Source of the DNA: Prevotella sp. UBA2711
GTDB lineage: Bacteria; Bacteroidota; Bacteroidia; Bacteroidales; Bacteroidaceae
DNA length: 57,232 bases
Assembly: GCA_002354095.1 (NCBI GenBank)
Contig: DEKX01000041.1
Location: 98,642 to 155,873 of the forward strand
Direction of reading: 5' to 3'
In this document: positions 16,323 to 25,400 of the stretch, piece by piece
How positions within the stretch are numbered: the stretch's first letter is position 1
Layout: every line of letters begins with the position of its first letter
Position numbers and translations under genes: made by a program
Notes under the pieces: model-generated
The model's input: the letters and a program-made list of their open reading frames with translations, nothing else
Database searches by the model: none
Told to the model about the DNA's origin: nothing

Positions 16323-16944
16323 AGCGCAGTTCGTCGGCTATCGTGCTCTGCGGTCCGTGTCCGCTAAAGATGGTTGTATCGGCGGGGAGTTTTGCCAACA
16401 GGTGCAGACTCTCCGCCATTTGCGTCCAGCTGCTTCCTTCGAAGTCGGTGCGTCCGATGCTCATGCGGAACAGGGTGTCGCCCGTGAATATCTGCTTCTC
16501 TTCCTCGCAATAGTAGCAGCATCCGCCAGGGGTGTGCCCAGGCGTGTGGATGGTCTGCAGACGGTGCGTGCCGAAGCTCACCGCCTCGCCCTCGCTGAAG
16601 TAGTGCCCCACGGGCGCTTCCTCCTCGCCGAGCTCGAAGCCGAACATCTCGCGGGCCTGTTTTCCCAGATGTTCTATCAGGAAAGCGTCCTCCGCCCTTG
16701 CCTCCACCTTCAGCCCGAACTCGTCGTATAGGGCTATGTTGCCCCAGTTGTGGTCTAGGTGTCCGTGGGTCGCCAACAGGTGTACGGGTTTCAGCCCTTC
16801 GTTCTTGATATAGTGGCTGATGGCGCCCCGTTCCTCCTGATAGGCGGCGCCGCAGTCGATGACGACGCACTCCTTGGTTTCGTCGCTCACAATGTAGCAG
16901 TTTTCCTGCAACATATTGCACATAAATCGCTTGACGGTCAGCAT
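16303..16944 (-). CDS. MBL-fold metallo-hydrolase (glyoxalase II-like)
   Basis: About 213 residues from ATG 16944 (MLTVKRFMCNMLQENCY). The metal-binding motif THGHLDH and later HTPGHTPGG, FTGDTLF and FSGHGPQS mark a class II glyoxalase-like metallo-beta-lactamase fold with two metals. Probably a cytoplasmic thioester or related hydrolase, substrate unknown. An upstream in-frame ATG at 16977 would overlap rsmG by 40 nt; the ATG at 16944 overlaps its stop by 7 nt, which fits an operon (lipoprotein - rsmG - this gene). The last 20 bp overlap the 3' end of the convergent GH43 gene, with no terminator between them. Confidence 0.92.
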   Translation of the reverse strand: MLTVKRFMCNMLQENCYIVSDETKECVVIDCGAAYQEERGAISHYIKNEGLKPVHLLATHGHLDHNWGNIALYDEFGLKVEARAEDAFLIEHLGKQAREMFGFELGEEEAPVGHYFSEGEAVSFGTHRLQTIHTPGHTPGGCCYYCEEEKQIFTGDTLFRMSIGRTDFEGSSWTQMAESLHLLAKLPADTTIFSGHGPQSTIADELRFNPYMR

Positions 16945-17555
16945 GGCAGATAGATGATGTTTTTCTCCTTGAACCATTCCTCTTCGAAGAATTGGCTGAT
17001 GGGGTTTATTTCTACGATATTCCTGAAGGGGCGCGTCTCCTCCTCCAGCTGTCCCCCCTTCAGACAGATGATGCCGTTGGGCAGCGCGTTATGCTGTTTG
17101 GCAGCCATGTTCTTGCGCACGATTTTTACCAGGTCGGGCAGGGGCATCACGGCACGGCTCACCACGAAGTCGAATTTGCCTTTCTCCTCCTCGCCGCGCA
17201 GCTGTGTCGGGTGGCAGTTCTTCAGTCCGACGGCCTGGCATACCTCCTGTGCCACGCGTATCTTCTTTCCCGTCCCGTCAATCAGTTTGAAGTCGCAGTC
17301 GGGAAACAGGATGGCCAGCGGAATACCGGGGAAACCGCCTCCCGTCCCGAAGTCGAGAATCCTGGTGCTGGGCGTGAACTGTATCAGTTTGGCAATCGCC
17401 ATCGAGTGCAGCACGTGGTGTTCATAGAGGTTGTCGATGTCTTTGCGCGATATCACGTTGATTTTCGCGTTCCACTCGCGATAGAGCGCTTCGAGCATCT
17501 CCACCTGCCTCTGCTGTTCGGTTGTCAGTTTAAAGTATTTCAGTATTGCTTCCAT
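16938..17555 (-). CDS. rsmG: 16S rRNA (guanine(527)-N7)-methyltransferase
   Basis: A 205-residue RsmG/GidB enzyme that methylates N7 of G527 in 16S rRNA using S-adenosylmethionine; loss gives low-level streptomycin resistance in other bacteria. Visible motifs: NVISRKDIDNLYEHHVLHS near 35-53, the SAM loop LDFGTGGGFPGIPLA near 68-82, LIDGTGKK, and SRAVMPLPDLV. The length is normal for the family. It starts 1 nt after the stop of the DUF3298-type lipoprotein gene and overlaps the start of the metallo-hydrolase gene, so the three are likely one transcript. Confidence 0.96.
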   Translation of the reverse strand: MEAILKYFKLTTEQQRQVEMLEALYREWNAKINVISRKDIDNLYEHHVLHSMAIAKLIQFTPSTRILDFGTGGGFPGIPLAILFPDCDFKLIDGTGKKIRVAQEVCQAVGLKNCHPTQLRGEEEKGKFDFVVSRAVMPLPDLVKIVRKNMAAKQHNALPNGIICLKGGQLEEETRPFRNIVEINPISQFFEEEWFKEKNIIYLPC

Positions 17556-17556
17556 G

Positions 17557-18351
17557 TCACTTCATGATTTCCTTCAGCTTCCCGTAGCTCAGCGTCAGTT
17601 CCGTGTTGCCTTTGGCATAGGGGGCTATCTCGTAGGGGTTATAGATAAATGTGATTTCGTCGTCGCCCAGGATGAAGTTCTGAGGCGCGTAGATGTCCAT
17701 CGTCAGCAGATAGTCCTTGGCGTGCAGTTCGTCCAGCGAGTTGGTCTCCGTCTGCCGCTTCAGCTCGTCCAGTAGCATTTCGCGCAGGCGGTAGCTGTAG
17801 CCCTGTGCGAAGAGATCGTCGTAGGTTATCTGCCGTCCTGTTTTGGCGTCGAAGTTCATCACCAGTTGTTGGCGGATGCCGTGTGCGCCGCCTTCATACA
17901 TATCCAGGTCGATGATATATACCAGACAGTCGTCCTTCCCCTCGCGTGTGTCGGTCGTCACTTCGTAGGTGTATTCATACCACGCCCGCTTCAGTTCGTC
18001 GCCACGGTCTTCACGGTAGAGTGGGGCCATGTTCTTCTTGTATTCTGAGGTGTAGAAATGGGCAAACGAATCGACCGCCTGCTGCATCTTCAGGCTGTCG
18101 AACATGAACAGCCGCTGCTGGATGGCATTGTTAATGTTGTGGGCACGCTCGTCGTCGCCCTTTACATATTTCACCTGCAGACTGATGCTGCACTTCGGAG
18201 CATTCTCTTCGTCGCTGATGCTCACCACCTTCTCAGCCTTCGCCTCGTCCATGTCGAAGCTGTTACTGGAGAAGAATCCGCCTCCCTCACCGCCGCCGCA
18301 AGCCGCCAGCAGTAGGGCTGCTATACCTAATATTATATAGTTCCTCTTCAT
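17557..18351 (-). CDS. DUF3298/RsiV-like lipoprotein
   Basis: A 264-residue lipoprotein with a clear lipobox LLAAC (Cys18) followed by a Gly-rich linker. The body matches the pattern of DUF4163/DUF3298 proteins (EGGAHGIRQQLVMNFDAKTGRQITYDDLF; ending NPYEIAPYAKGNTELTLSYGKLKEIM), the periplasmic fold also found in the lysozyme-binding anti-sigma factor RsiV. No sigma factor is adjacent, so a role in lysozyme sensing or inhibition is only a possibility. First gene of the operon with rsmG and the metallo-hydrolase. Confidence 0.88.
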   Translation of the reverse strand: MKRNYIILGIAALLLAACGGGEGGGFFSSNSFDMDEAKAEKVVSISDEENAPKCSISLQVKYVKGDDERAHNINNAIQQRLFMFDSLKMQQAVDSFAHFYTSEYKKNMAPLYREDRGDELKRAWYEYTYEVTTDTREGKDDCLVYIIDLDMYEGGAHGIRQQLVMNFDAKTGRQITYDDLFAQGYSYRLREMLLDELKRQTETNSLDELHAKDYLLTMDIYAPQNFILGDDEITFIYNPYEIAPYAKGNTELTLSYGKLKEIMK

Positions 18352-18536
18352 AATTCGGATGCGAAATTACGAAATTTATTTCGGATATGCAAATAATTCA
18401 TGCCGATTCGCTGAATATTTTTGCCAGTTGGCTGAAAGTACTTTCTTCGCGCTTAAACTTTTCTTACCTTTACAGCGTCAAAAAGGTGACTTCGGTCAAG
18501 AAACAATTAAGTTTAACAATAACAAATTTGAAGACA

Positions 18537-18872
18537 ATGAAAAAGTTTATTTTAACAATGGTAGCCCTCTTGTCGATGACAATGGCTCAGGCTCAGGACA
18601 ACAACACCAAGTGTGACGGTAAGAAGTGCGACAAGTGCGAGATGAAGAAGCAGGACCCTGCCGACCGCATGGCGAAGGAACTCTCGCTCACCGATGCACA
18701 GAAGACGCAGCTGGCAGAACTCGACAAGGAGTACGATGCCAAACTGAAGAAGATTCTCAACGACGAGCAGTATAAGAAATACAAGCAGATGCGCAAGCAT
18801 CATGGTCGTCCAGGCCGTCGCGGACATGGTGGTCCCCGCGGTCCCCGTCCGGAGATGCCGCCTACGGATTAA
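18537..18872 (+). CDS. Small periplasmic CpxP/Spy-like protein (DUF4890-type)
   Basis: 111 residues from ATG 18537. A signal peptide (MKKFILTMVALLSMTMAQAQ) precedes a Cys/Lys-rich stretch (KCDGKKCDKCEMKKQ) and an LTxxQ-like helix (SLTDAQKTQLAELDKEYDAK), then a basic Gly/Arg/Pro tail. The LTxxQ helix is the hallmark of Spy/CpxP envelope chaperones. The Cys-rich segment may bind metal. A longer reading from 18387 has no plausible N-terminus. No clear promoter; TACCTTTA at 18465-18472 is an imperfect -7 box. The inverted repeat at 18897-18931 may end its transcript. Confidence 0.85.
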   Translation: MKKFILTMVALLSMTMAQAQDNNTKCDGKKCDKCEMKKQDPADRMAKELSLTDAQKTQLAELDKEYDAKLKKILNDEQYKKYKQMRKHHGRPGRRGHGGPRGPRPEMPPTD

Positions 18873-18892
18873 CGATTTTTTAGGTGAAAAGA

Positions 18893-18923
18893 TTGGATAT
18901 GTCGCAGATAATTCGTACATTTG
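18893..18923 (+). promoter_or_regulatory. Promoter of the 27-residue peptide / GH9 genes
   Basis: TTG (18893-18895), 20 nt and TACATTTG (18916-18923). The -7 box partly overlaps the right arm of a perfect inverted repeat (18897-18931), so the same DNA may also act as operator or as terminator of the upstream gene. Confidence 0.7.
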
Positions 18924-18931
18924 CGACATAT
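18897..18931. repeat. Perfect 10-bp inverted repeat over the -7 box
   Basis: ATATGTCGCA (18897-18906) and TGCGACATAT (18922-18931) are exact complements with a 15-nt spacer, followed by a run of T. It can be read as an intrinsic terminator of the CpxP/Spy-like gene or as an operator on the downstream promoter. Confidence 0.8.
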
Positions 18932-18963
18932 TTTTTTGTTACTAACGTCAAAACAATCGGATT

Positions 18964-19047
18964 ATGGACTTGTTACACATTATCGCAGTCGTCGTACTGG
19001 TAGTTCTTGGAGTGATCATCTTTAAGAATAAGTCGAATAAAGGTTAA
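18964..19047 (+). CDS. 27-residue single-pass membrane peptide
   Basis: ATG 18964 opens a 27-codon frame (MDLLHIIAVVVLVVLG, then VIIFKNKSNKG) made of one hydrophobic helix and a basic C-terminal tail, a classic positive-inside membrane peptide. It follows a good promoter by about 40 nt and ends 22 bp before the GH9 start. I do not recognise a family. It may be a real small membrane protein or a leader whose translation helps GH9 expression. Confidence 0.6.
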   Translation: MDLLHIIAVVVLVVLGVIIFKNKSNKG

Positions 19048-19069
19048 GGATTTTAACATCGGAAAAGAT

Positions 19070-20788
19070 ATGGTTAAGAAACTGTTATTGTCAAGTGCCG
19101 CCTTGGCATTGGTGGTGTGCGCCTCGGCTAAGAGCGACGTCGCCATCCGTCTCAATCAAGTGGGTTATTTCCCCAACGAAGAGAAAGTAGTGGTTATCGA
19201 GGGTATCAATCCCGCTGGGAAGATACAAGTGAAGAACCTTCAGGGCAAGACCGTGCTCAAGCCCCGCAACATCCGTCAGGCGCAGTCGCCCTGGGGCGAT
19301 AAGACGCGCTACGTGGTTGATATCTCCGACCTGAAGAAGGAGGGCGACTACGAGGTCTGTGTGGCTGGTGCCAAGGCGCCGCTGCGCATCGCCCGTCATG
19401 CCTTGCACGACATTTCCGTTGCCTCGCTCAAACTCTTCTACCTCATCCGTTCGGGTGTCCCCATTGAGGCTCAGTATGCCGGTCCGTATGCCCGTCCGCT
19501 GGGCCACGCCGATACGCAGGTACTCGTACACCCCTCGGCAGCCTCTGAGTCGCGTCCTGAGGGCACCGTCATCAGTTCGCCCCTGGGTTGGTACGATGCC
19601 GGCGACTATAATAAATATGTTGTCAACTCCGCCTTCTCCATCGGTCTGATGCTGGGTGTCTATGAGGAGAATAAAGCCTATTTCGACCGTCTTCAGACGA
19701 ATATTCCTGAGAGTAAGAACCAGACAGCCGATTTCCTCGACGAGATGATGTTCAACATGCTGTGGCTCCTCACCATGCAGGATCCTGACGACGGCGGTGT
19801 CTATCATAAGCTGACCACTCCCAATTTCGAAGGTTTCGTCATGCCGAAAGACTGTCATCAGCCGCGCTATGTGGTGGCAAAGAGCGTTACTGCCACACTC
19901 GATTTCGCTGCTGTCATGGCACAGATGGCGCGCCTCATGAAGGGCAATGCCGACTATCCCGACTTCTCTGCCAAGGCTGCCGAGGCTGCCGAGCGTGCCT
20001 ATCTCTGGGCGCTCGTTCATCCTGATGCGTTCTATCGTCAGGCCGACATGAACAAGCAGTTCCAGCCTGCTGTCAATACGGGCGAGTATGGCGACGGCAA
20101 TGCCACCGACGAGCGTTTCTGGGCTGCTACCGAACTCTATAAGCTCACGGGCAAAACCGTCTATAAGCAGGATGCCCTCCGCCTGATGCCTTCCGATTTC
20201 CTTGTGCCCTCCTGGGGCAATGTCAGCGGACTGGGCATGTTGTCGTGGCTGTCGGCTGGCGACGCTGTTCAAGCCGATAAAGTGCGCCAAGCCCTGCAGG
20301 CGTGTTGCGACGCTTACGTCAAAGATACCGACCAGTCGTGCTTCCAGGCTCCTTACGGCAATCATGCCCACGATTTCGGCTGGGGCCATCTCTCCGAACG
20401 TTGTTGTGGCATGGGCATCGCCCTGCTCTTTGCCGATCAGTATGTGACAAAGGGCAAGTATCGCCGCTATGCCCTTGAGAACATCGATTGCCTGTTGGGT
20501 CGTAATGCCCTCGGCTATTGCTACGTCACCGGCTTCGGACAGAAGAGTCCCATGCATCCCCACCACCGTCCCTCCGCTGCCGACGGCATCGATGCCCCCT
20601 TCCCCGGCATGTTGGTAGGCGGTCCCAATCCTGGTCAGCAAGACAAGGGCAGCAATCTGGTCTATCCCTCCAGTCTGCCTGATGAGTCTTACGTCGATCA
20701 TGCCGATTCCTACGCTTCCAATGAGATAGCCATCAACTGGAATGCTGCCCTCGTAGGTCTCCTCTGTTGGGTCGATGCTACGGAATAA
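19070..20788 (+). CDS. Glycoside hydrolase family 9 endoglucanase with N-terminal Ig-like domain
   Basis: A 572-residue secreted cellulase-type enzyme (inverting, cleaves beta-1,4-glucans or mixed-linkage glucan). Signal peptide about 1-20; CelD_N immunoglobulin-like domain about 22-108 (IRLNQVGYFPNEEK); (alpha/alpha)6 barrel thereafter. Catalytic base candidates Asp176 and Asp179 lie in GWYDAGDYNKYV; GQKSPMHPHHRPS is the conserved His motif; Glu552 in YASNEIAINWN is the proton donor. There is no carbohydrate-binding module or type IX tail, so it is probably periplasmic and acts on imported oligomers (inference). It is likely co-transcribed with the small peptide gene upstream. Confidence 0.95.
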   Translation: MVKKLLLSSAALALVVCASAKSDVAIRLNQVGYFPNEEKVVVIEGINPAGKIQVKNLQGKTVLKPRNIRQAQSPWGDKTRYVVDISDLKKEGDYEVCVAGAKAPLRIARHALHDISVASLKLFYLIRSGVPIEAQYAGPYARPLGHADTQVLVHPSAASESRPEGTVISSPLGWYDAGDYNKYVVNSAFSIGLMLGVYEENKAYFDRLQTNIPESKNQTADFLDEMMFNMLWLLTMQDPDDGGVYHKLTTPNFEGFVMPKDCHQPRYVVAKSVTATLDFAAVMAQMARLMKGNADYPDFSAKAAEAAERAYLWALVHPDAFYRQADMNKQFQPAVNTGEYGDGNATDERFWAATELYKLTGKTVYKQDALRLMPSDFLVPSWGNVSGLGMLSWLSAGDAVQADKVRQALQACCDAYVKDTDQSCFQAPYGNHAHDFGWGHLSERCCGMGIALLFADQYVTKGKYRRYALENIDCLLGRNALGYCYVTGFGQKSPMHPHHRPSAADGIDAPFPGMLVGGPNPGQQDKGSNLVYPSSLPDESYVDHADSYASNEIAINWNAALVGLLCWVDATE

Positions 20789-20862
20789 GAGCAATATGTG
20801 ATAAACAGTATATAAACAAAACCGAGAGAGAATACTCCCAGTAAATTCAATTATAGAACGGA

Positions 20863-21654
20863 ATGAAAAGACTTTTGATGATTTGTTTGGTTGCTCTGCT
20901 GGCAACCGGGTTGATGTTCGGAGGCTTGATGCTGAAAAGCCATCACGACGACGAGAAGGCAACCGTGAGTGCTACCGACGACAACAGTCAGTTTGTGAAT
21001 CTGGCAGAGGCAGTGCCCGATGCCATACTGGAGATTCGCTATTATGCTACCTATAACTTCGTGGGAGCGCGCGTTGACGGCTATGAACAGCCGGTGGCAC
21101 TGCTGACGAAGAAGGCTGCTGAGGCACTGAAGGCTGTGAGCGACGACGTGAAGGCTCAGGGCTATCGGCTGAAGATTTACGATGCCTATCGCCCGCAGAA
21201 GGCGGTCGATCACTTCATGCGTTGGGCTGCCGATTTGCAGGATACGAAGATGAAGTCTTACTTCTATCCCGATCTGGACAAGAGCGTGCTCTTCAAGCTG
21301 GACTATATTGTGGAGAAAAGCGGTCATACGCGCGGCTCTACGCTGGACCTGACGCTCTTCGACATGACTACGGAGAAGGAACTGGATATGGGCGGTACGT
21401 TCGACTGGTTCGGACCGGAGAGTCATCCCGACTTCTGCGGCAATCCCGAAACGGGCGAATATACGGGCGATAACTCGAAATCGCCGAAGGGACGCTCCAT
21501 CACCGAACAGCAGTTCAAGAACCGCATGATACTGCGCAAAGCCATGCTGGCGCACGGATTCAAGGCGATGCCTACGGAATGGTGGCACTTCACGCTGAAG
21601 GACGAACCCTTCCCCAATACCTACTTTACATTCCCCGTTACGACGCTGAAATAA
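20863..21654 (+). CDS. VanX/DdpX-like D-alanyl-D-alanine dipeptidase (peptidase M15D)
   Basis: A 263-residue zinc dipeptidase with an N-terminal membrane anchor or signal (about 4-24). Motifs: DAILEIRYYATYNFVG, IYDAYRPQKAV, SGHTRGSTLDLT with zinc ligands His155 and Asp162, and EWWHF with Glu239 (base) and His242 (ligand). The family hydrolyses D-Ala-D-Ala. Without vanH/vanA neighbours it is more likely involved in peptidoglycan turnover or D-Ala-D-Ala salvage in the periplasm than in glycopeptide resistance. A strong terminator follows 2 bp after the stop. Confidence 0.93.
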   Translation: MKRLLMICLVALLATGLMFGGLMLKSHHDDEKATVSATDDNSQFVNLAEAVPDAILEIRYYATYNFVGARVDGYEQPVALLTKKAAEALKAVSDDVKAQGYRLKIYDAYRPQKAVDHFMRWAADLQDTKMKSYFYPDLDKSVLFKLDYIVEKSGHTRGSTLDLTLFDMTTEKELDMGGTFDWFGPESHPDFCGNPETGEYTGDNSKSPKGRSITEQQFKNRMILRKAMLAHGFKAMPTEWWHFTLKDEPFPNTYFTFPVTTLK

Positions 21655-21655
21655 A

Positions 21656-21689
21656 AGAAAAGCCCCTTCACTGACGAAGGGGCTTTTCT
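21656..21689. terminator. Strong bidirectional intrinsic terminator
   Basis: A 14-bp perfect stem (AGAAAAGCCCCTTC / GAAGGGGCTTTTCT) with a 6-nt loop sits between the convergent dipeptidase and ABC ATPase genes. Both flanks provide a T-tract on the relevant strand. Confidence 0.92.
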
Positions 21690-21696
21690 ATGATGT

Positions 21697-22395
21697 TTAT
21701 CCACCGAAGTATTCTTCGAGTTCGGCATTGGCACTACCCTGGCTGTTGGGCAGGTCGCGGATGACGACTCCATGCTCCAGCAGGGCGATGCGGTTGGAGA
21801 TATCAACCGTGTGCTGCAGGTTATGACTCGAAATAATGAGCGTGGCACCCGTAGCCTGTGCATAATCGGTGAGCACATGCTTCAGTATGAGCTGACTGGA
21901 AGGGTCGAGGAAATTGAAAGGCTCGTCGAGAATCACAATCTTCGGACGGAGGAAGAGGGCAGAGATGATACCTACCTTCTGCTTATTGCCCGCAGAGAGA
22001 TTGCGAATGAGTTTCTTCTGTCCGAACACCTCGCCGGCAGCCAACTGCTCGAAGTCCTTCAGGCGCTCATCGACCTCCGTCTGCGTCATGCCTGATATCT
22101 TGCCCAGGAAGGCGAAATACTCCTCAGGGGTGAGGAAGTCAATGAGGAATCCCTCGTCGATATAGGCACCGACAAACTGTTTCCAGGCTTCCGATTCAGC
22201 CGGATTGATGCCATCAATCACGACGCTGCCTTCGTCGGCCTGCAGCAGGTCGAGCAGCATGCGGAACAGTGTGGTCTTACCGGCACCGTTGTTGCCTACG
22301 AGTCCGAGGATGTCGCCATCGTTGATGGTGAACGCATCGATGTTGCAGGCGACGGTCTCGCCGAACTGCTTCTTCAGGTTTTTGATTTCAATCAT
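21697..22395 (-). CDS. ABC transporter ATP-binding protein
   Basis: A 232-residue nucleotide-binding subunit. Walker A GNNGAGKTT (Lys40), signature NLSAGNKQKV, Walker B IVILDEPFNFLDP and H-loop SSHN are all present. The spacing and the FLTPEEYFAFLG segment fit ATPases of exporter or multidrug type. No permease is adjacent (secA lies upstream on the same strand), so its membrane partner must be encoded elsewhere. I see no consensus promoter, only A+T-rich short repeats at 22400-22442. Confidence 0.92.
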   Translation of the reverse strand: MIEIKNLKKQFGETVACNIDAFTINDGDILGLVGNNGAGKTTLFRMLLDLLQADEGSVVIDGINPAESEAWKQFVGAYIDEGFLIDFLTPEEYFAFLGKISGMTQTEVDERLKDFEQLAAGEVFGQKKLIRNLSAGNKQKVGIISALFLRPKIVILDEPFNFLDPSSQLILKHVLTDYAQATGATLIISSHNLQHTVDISNRIALLEHGVVIRDLPNSQGSANAELEEYFGG

Positions 22396-22399
22396 AATT

Positions 22400-22442
22400 T
22401 TTCGATTTTTCGATTTCGATATAACGTTATTACGTTATTACG
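22400..22442. repeat. Short simple repeats between secA and the ABC ATPase gene
   Basis: The 59-bp gap holds TTTTTCGA-type and CGTTATTA-type units (the latter twice in tandem). Likely slippage-derived spacer DNA. Confidence 0.6.
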
Positions 22443-22454
22443 TGATAGCGCCCC

Positions 22455-25400
22455 TTAAACCAGCCCCCTTCCGTGGCAATTCTTGAACTTCTTGCCGGAA
22501 CCGCAGGGACAGGGGTCGTTGCGTCCGGGCAGCTTCTCCTTCACAATCGGGGTGCGGGGCTGTTGGGCACGGGTGTCCTGAGCTGCGGCACGTGCCTGGT
22601 TGGGGTCGGTCATCTGCTCCTCGTTCAGGTTCTGCTTGCTCTCGGTGTATTGGTTGCGCTGGGTGCGCTGTTCGGGGGCAGCCTCCTGTACCTGCTGCAT
22701 TTCGGGAATGGCACCACGCATCAGGATAGACACGATGCGGTTGTTCATGTCGTTGATCATGGTATCCCACACCTTGGCACTCTCCAGTTTGAAGATGAGC
22801 AGCGGGTCTTTCTGTTCGTAGCTGGCGTTCTGCACGGAGTGGCGCAGCTCGTCGAGGGCACGCAGATTCTCCTTCCACGACTCGTCGATGATGTGCAGCA
22901 GCATCTGCTTCTCGAACTCCTTGACAATCGACTTGCTGTCGCTCTCGTAAGCCTCCTTCAGATTGCAGGGGATGTTATACATCTTGCGGCCGTCGGTCAG
23001 TGGCACCATGATGCGCTCGTACATCTGACCTTGCGTCTCAAATACCTGCTTGATGATGGGGCGAGCCACCTCGCGGATGTGCTCGGTCTTGCGGCTGAAG
23101 GTATCCATCACCTGCTGGAAGGTATTCTCCTCCAGCTGGTCGCGCTGCTCGTTGAGGAGCTGCTCGTTGGTGAAAGGCACCTCCATGGCGAAGATATGCA
23201 GGAATTCCTCCTTACATCCCTCGTAGTCGTTGTTCTCGATGATGTTGACCACGCGGTCCCACATGATATTGGAAATATCCATGCCAATGCGCTCACCCAT
23301 CAGGGCGTGGCGGCGCTTCTCGTAGATGACGGTACGCTGCTTGTTCATCACGTCGTCGTACTCCAACAGGCGCTTACGGATGCCAAAGTTGTTTTCCTCG
23401 ACCTTCTTCTGGGCACGCTCAATCTGCTTGGAAATCATGGGGCTCTCAATCATCTCGCCCTCCTTGAAGCCCAAACGGTCCATGACGGTGGCGATACGCT
23501 CGGAACCGAACAGACGCATCAGCTTGTCTTCGAGCGATACGAAGAAGAGGGATGAACCTGGGTCGCCCTGACGTCCGGCACGACCACGCAACTGGCGATC
23601 GACACGACGGCTCTCATGGCGCTCGGTACCGATGATGGCAAGACCGCCAGCCTCCTTGACTTCAGGCGACAACTTGATATCCGTACCACGACCAGCCATG
23701 TTGGTGGCAATAGTGACGGCACCCAGTCCGTTGGTCGATTGACCAGCCAGTGCCACGATGTCGGCCTCCTTCTGGTGGAGCTTGGCATTCAGCACCTGGT
23801 GGGGAATACCCTCGCGCTTGCCCGTCTCGGGGTTGACATACATATCGAGCATACGGCTGAGCAATTCAGAAATCTCAACCGATGTAGTACCTATCAGCGT
23901 CGGGCGACCAGCCTTGCGCAGGCGAACCACCTCGTCGATGACGGCACGGTACTTTTCGCGGGCTGTCTTATAGACACGGTCGTCCATATCGTCGCGGATA
24001 ACAGGACGGTTGGTAGGAATCTCCACCACGTCGAGCTTATAGATATCCCAGAACTCGCCAGCCTCGGTAGAAGCCGTACCGGTCATACCAGCCAACTTGT
24101 GGTACATACGGAAATAGTTCTGAAGGGTGATGGTGGCAAAGGTCTGGGTGGCAGCCTCTACCTTCACGTGCTCCTTGGCTTCGACAGCCTGGTGCAGTCC
24201 GTCGCTCCAGCGGCGTCCCTCCATGATACGACCCGTCTGCTCATCGACAATCTTCACTTCGCCGTCGATGACCACATACTCGTCGTCCTTGTTGAACATG
24301 GTGTAGGCCTTCAGCAACTGCTGCAGGGTATGCACACGCTCCGACTGCACGGCATAGTGCTGGAGCATTTCGTCTTTCCTGTTCAGGCGCTCCTCGTCAG
24401 ACAGGCTCGTGTCAGCCTCCAGTTCAGAGAGCTGACTGGTAATATCGGGCAGCACGAAGAGCTCGGCATCGTTGACCTGCTTGGCCAGCCAAGCCGTACC
24501 CTTATCGGTGAGGTCGCAGGAGTTCAGTTTCTCGTCAACCACGAAGTAGAGGGGCTCCACCACCTCGGGCATACGGCGGTTGTTGTTCTCCATATAGATA
24601 TTCTCGGTGGCCTGCATACCCGACTTGATGCCTTCCTCGGACAGGAACTTGATGAGGGGCTTGTTCTTAGGCAGACACTTATGCGAACGGTAGAGTGCCA
24701 GGAAGCCTTCTTCCTCCAGTTTCTTGTCGTTCTTCTCGCGGCCCTCGGCAATCTTCTGCTTAGCCTCTGCCAGATATTGCGTAGCCAACTGGCGCTGCAC
24801 ACCCACAATCTTCTCAACCAGGGGCTGATACTCCTCGAACATCTGGTCGTCGCCCTTGGGCACAGGACCGGAGATGATGAGTGGGGTACGGGCATCGTCA
24901 ATCAACACGGAGTCAACCTCATCGACGATGGCGTAGTTATGAGCGCGCTGCACAAGGTCCTGCGGCGAAATGGCCATATTGTCGCGCAGATAGTCGAAAC
25001 CGAACTCGTTGTTGGTACCGAAGGTGATGTCGCACTGGTAAGCCTTACGACGAGCCTCGGAGTTGGGCTGATGCTTGTCAATGCAGTCCACAGAGAGTCC
25101 GTGGAACATATAGAGGGGACCCATCCACTCGGAGTCACGCTTAGCCAGATAGTCGTTGACGGTCACCACGTGAACACCATTACCCGTCAGGGCATTGAGG
25201 AAGACGGGGAGGGTAGCCACCAGCGTCTTACCTTCACCGGTAGCCATCTCGGCAATCTTACCCTGGTGCAGTACGACACCGCCGAAGAGCTGTACATCGT
25301 AGTGTACCATCTCCCATTTCAGGTCGTTGCCGCCAGCCGTCCAGTGGTTATGATAGATGGCCTTGTCGCCATCGATGGTGATAAAGTCTTTCTTGGGGTC

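Noticed and set aside
19091..20962. 623-codon open frame antisense to GH9
   Set aside because: Covers the full GH9 gene, which has all catalytic motifs; the antisense product is not protein-like.
20863..21654. Vancomycin resistance gene
   Set aside because: The VanX-like dipeptidase has no vanH, vanA/B or vanRS neighbours; a cell-wall turnover role is more likely.
22473..23555. 360-codon frame antisense to the secA 3' part
   Set aside because: Shadow frame; SecA motifs and the SEC-C tail are on the other strand.
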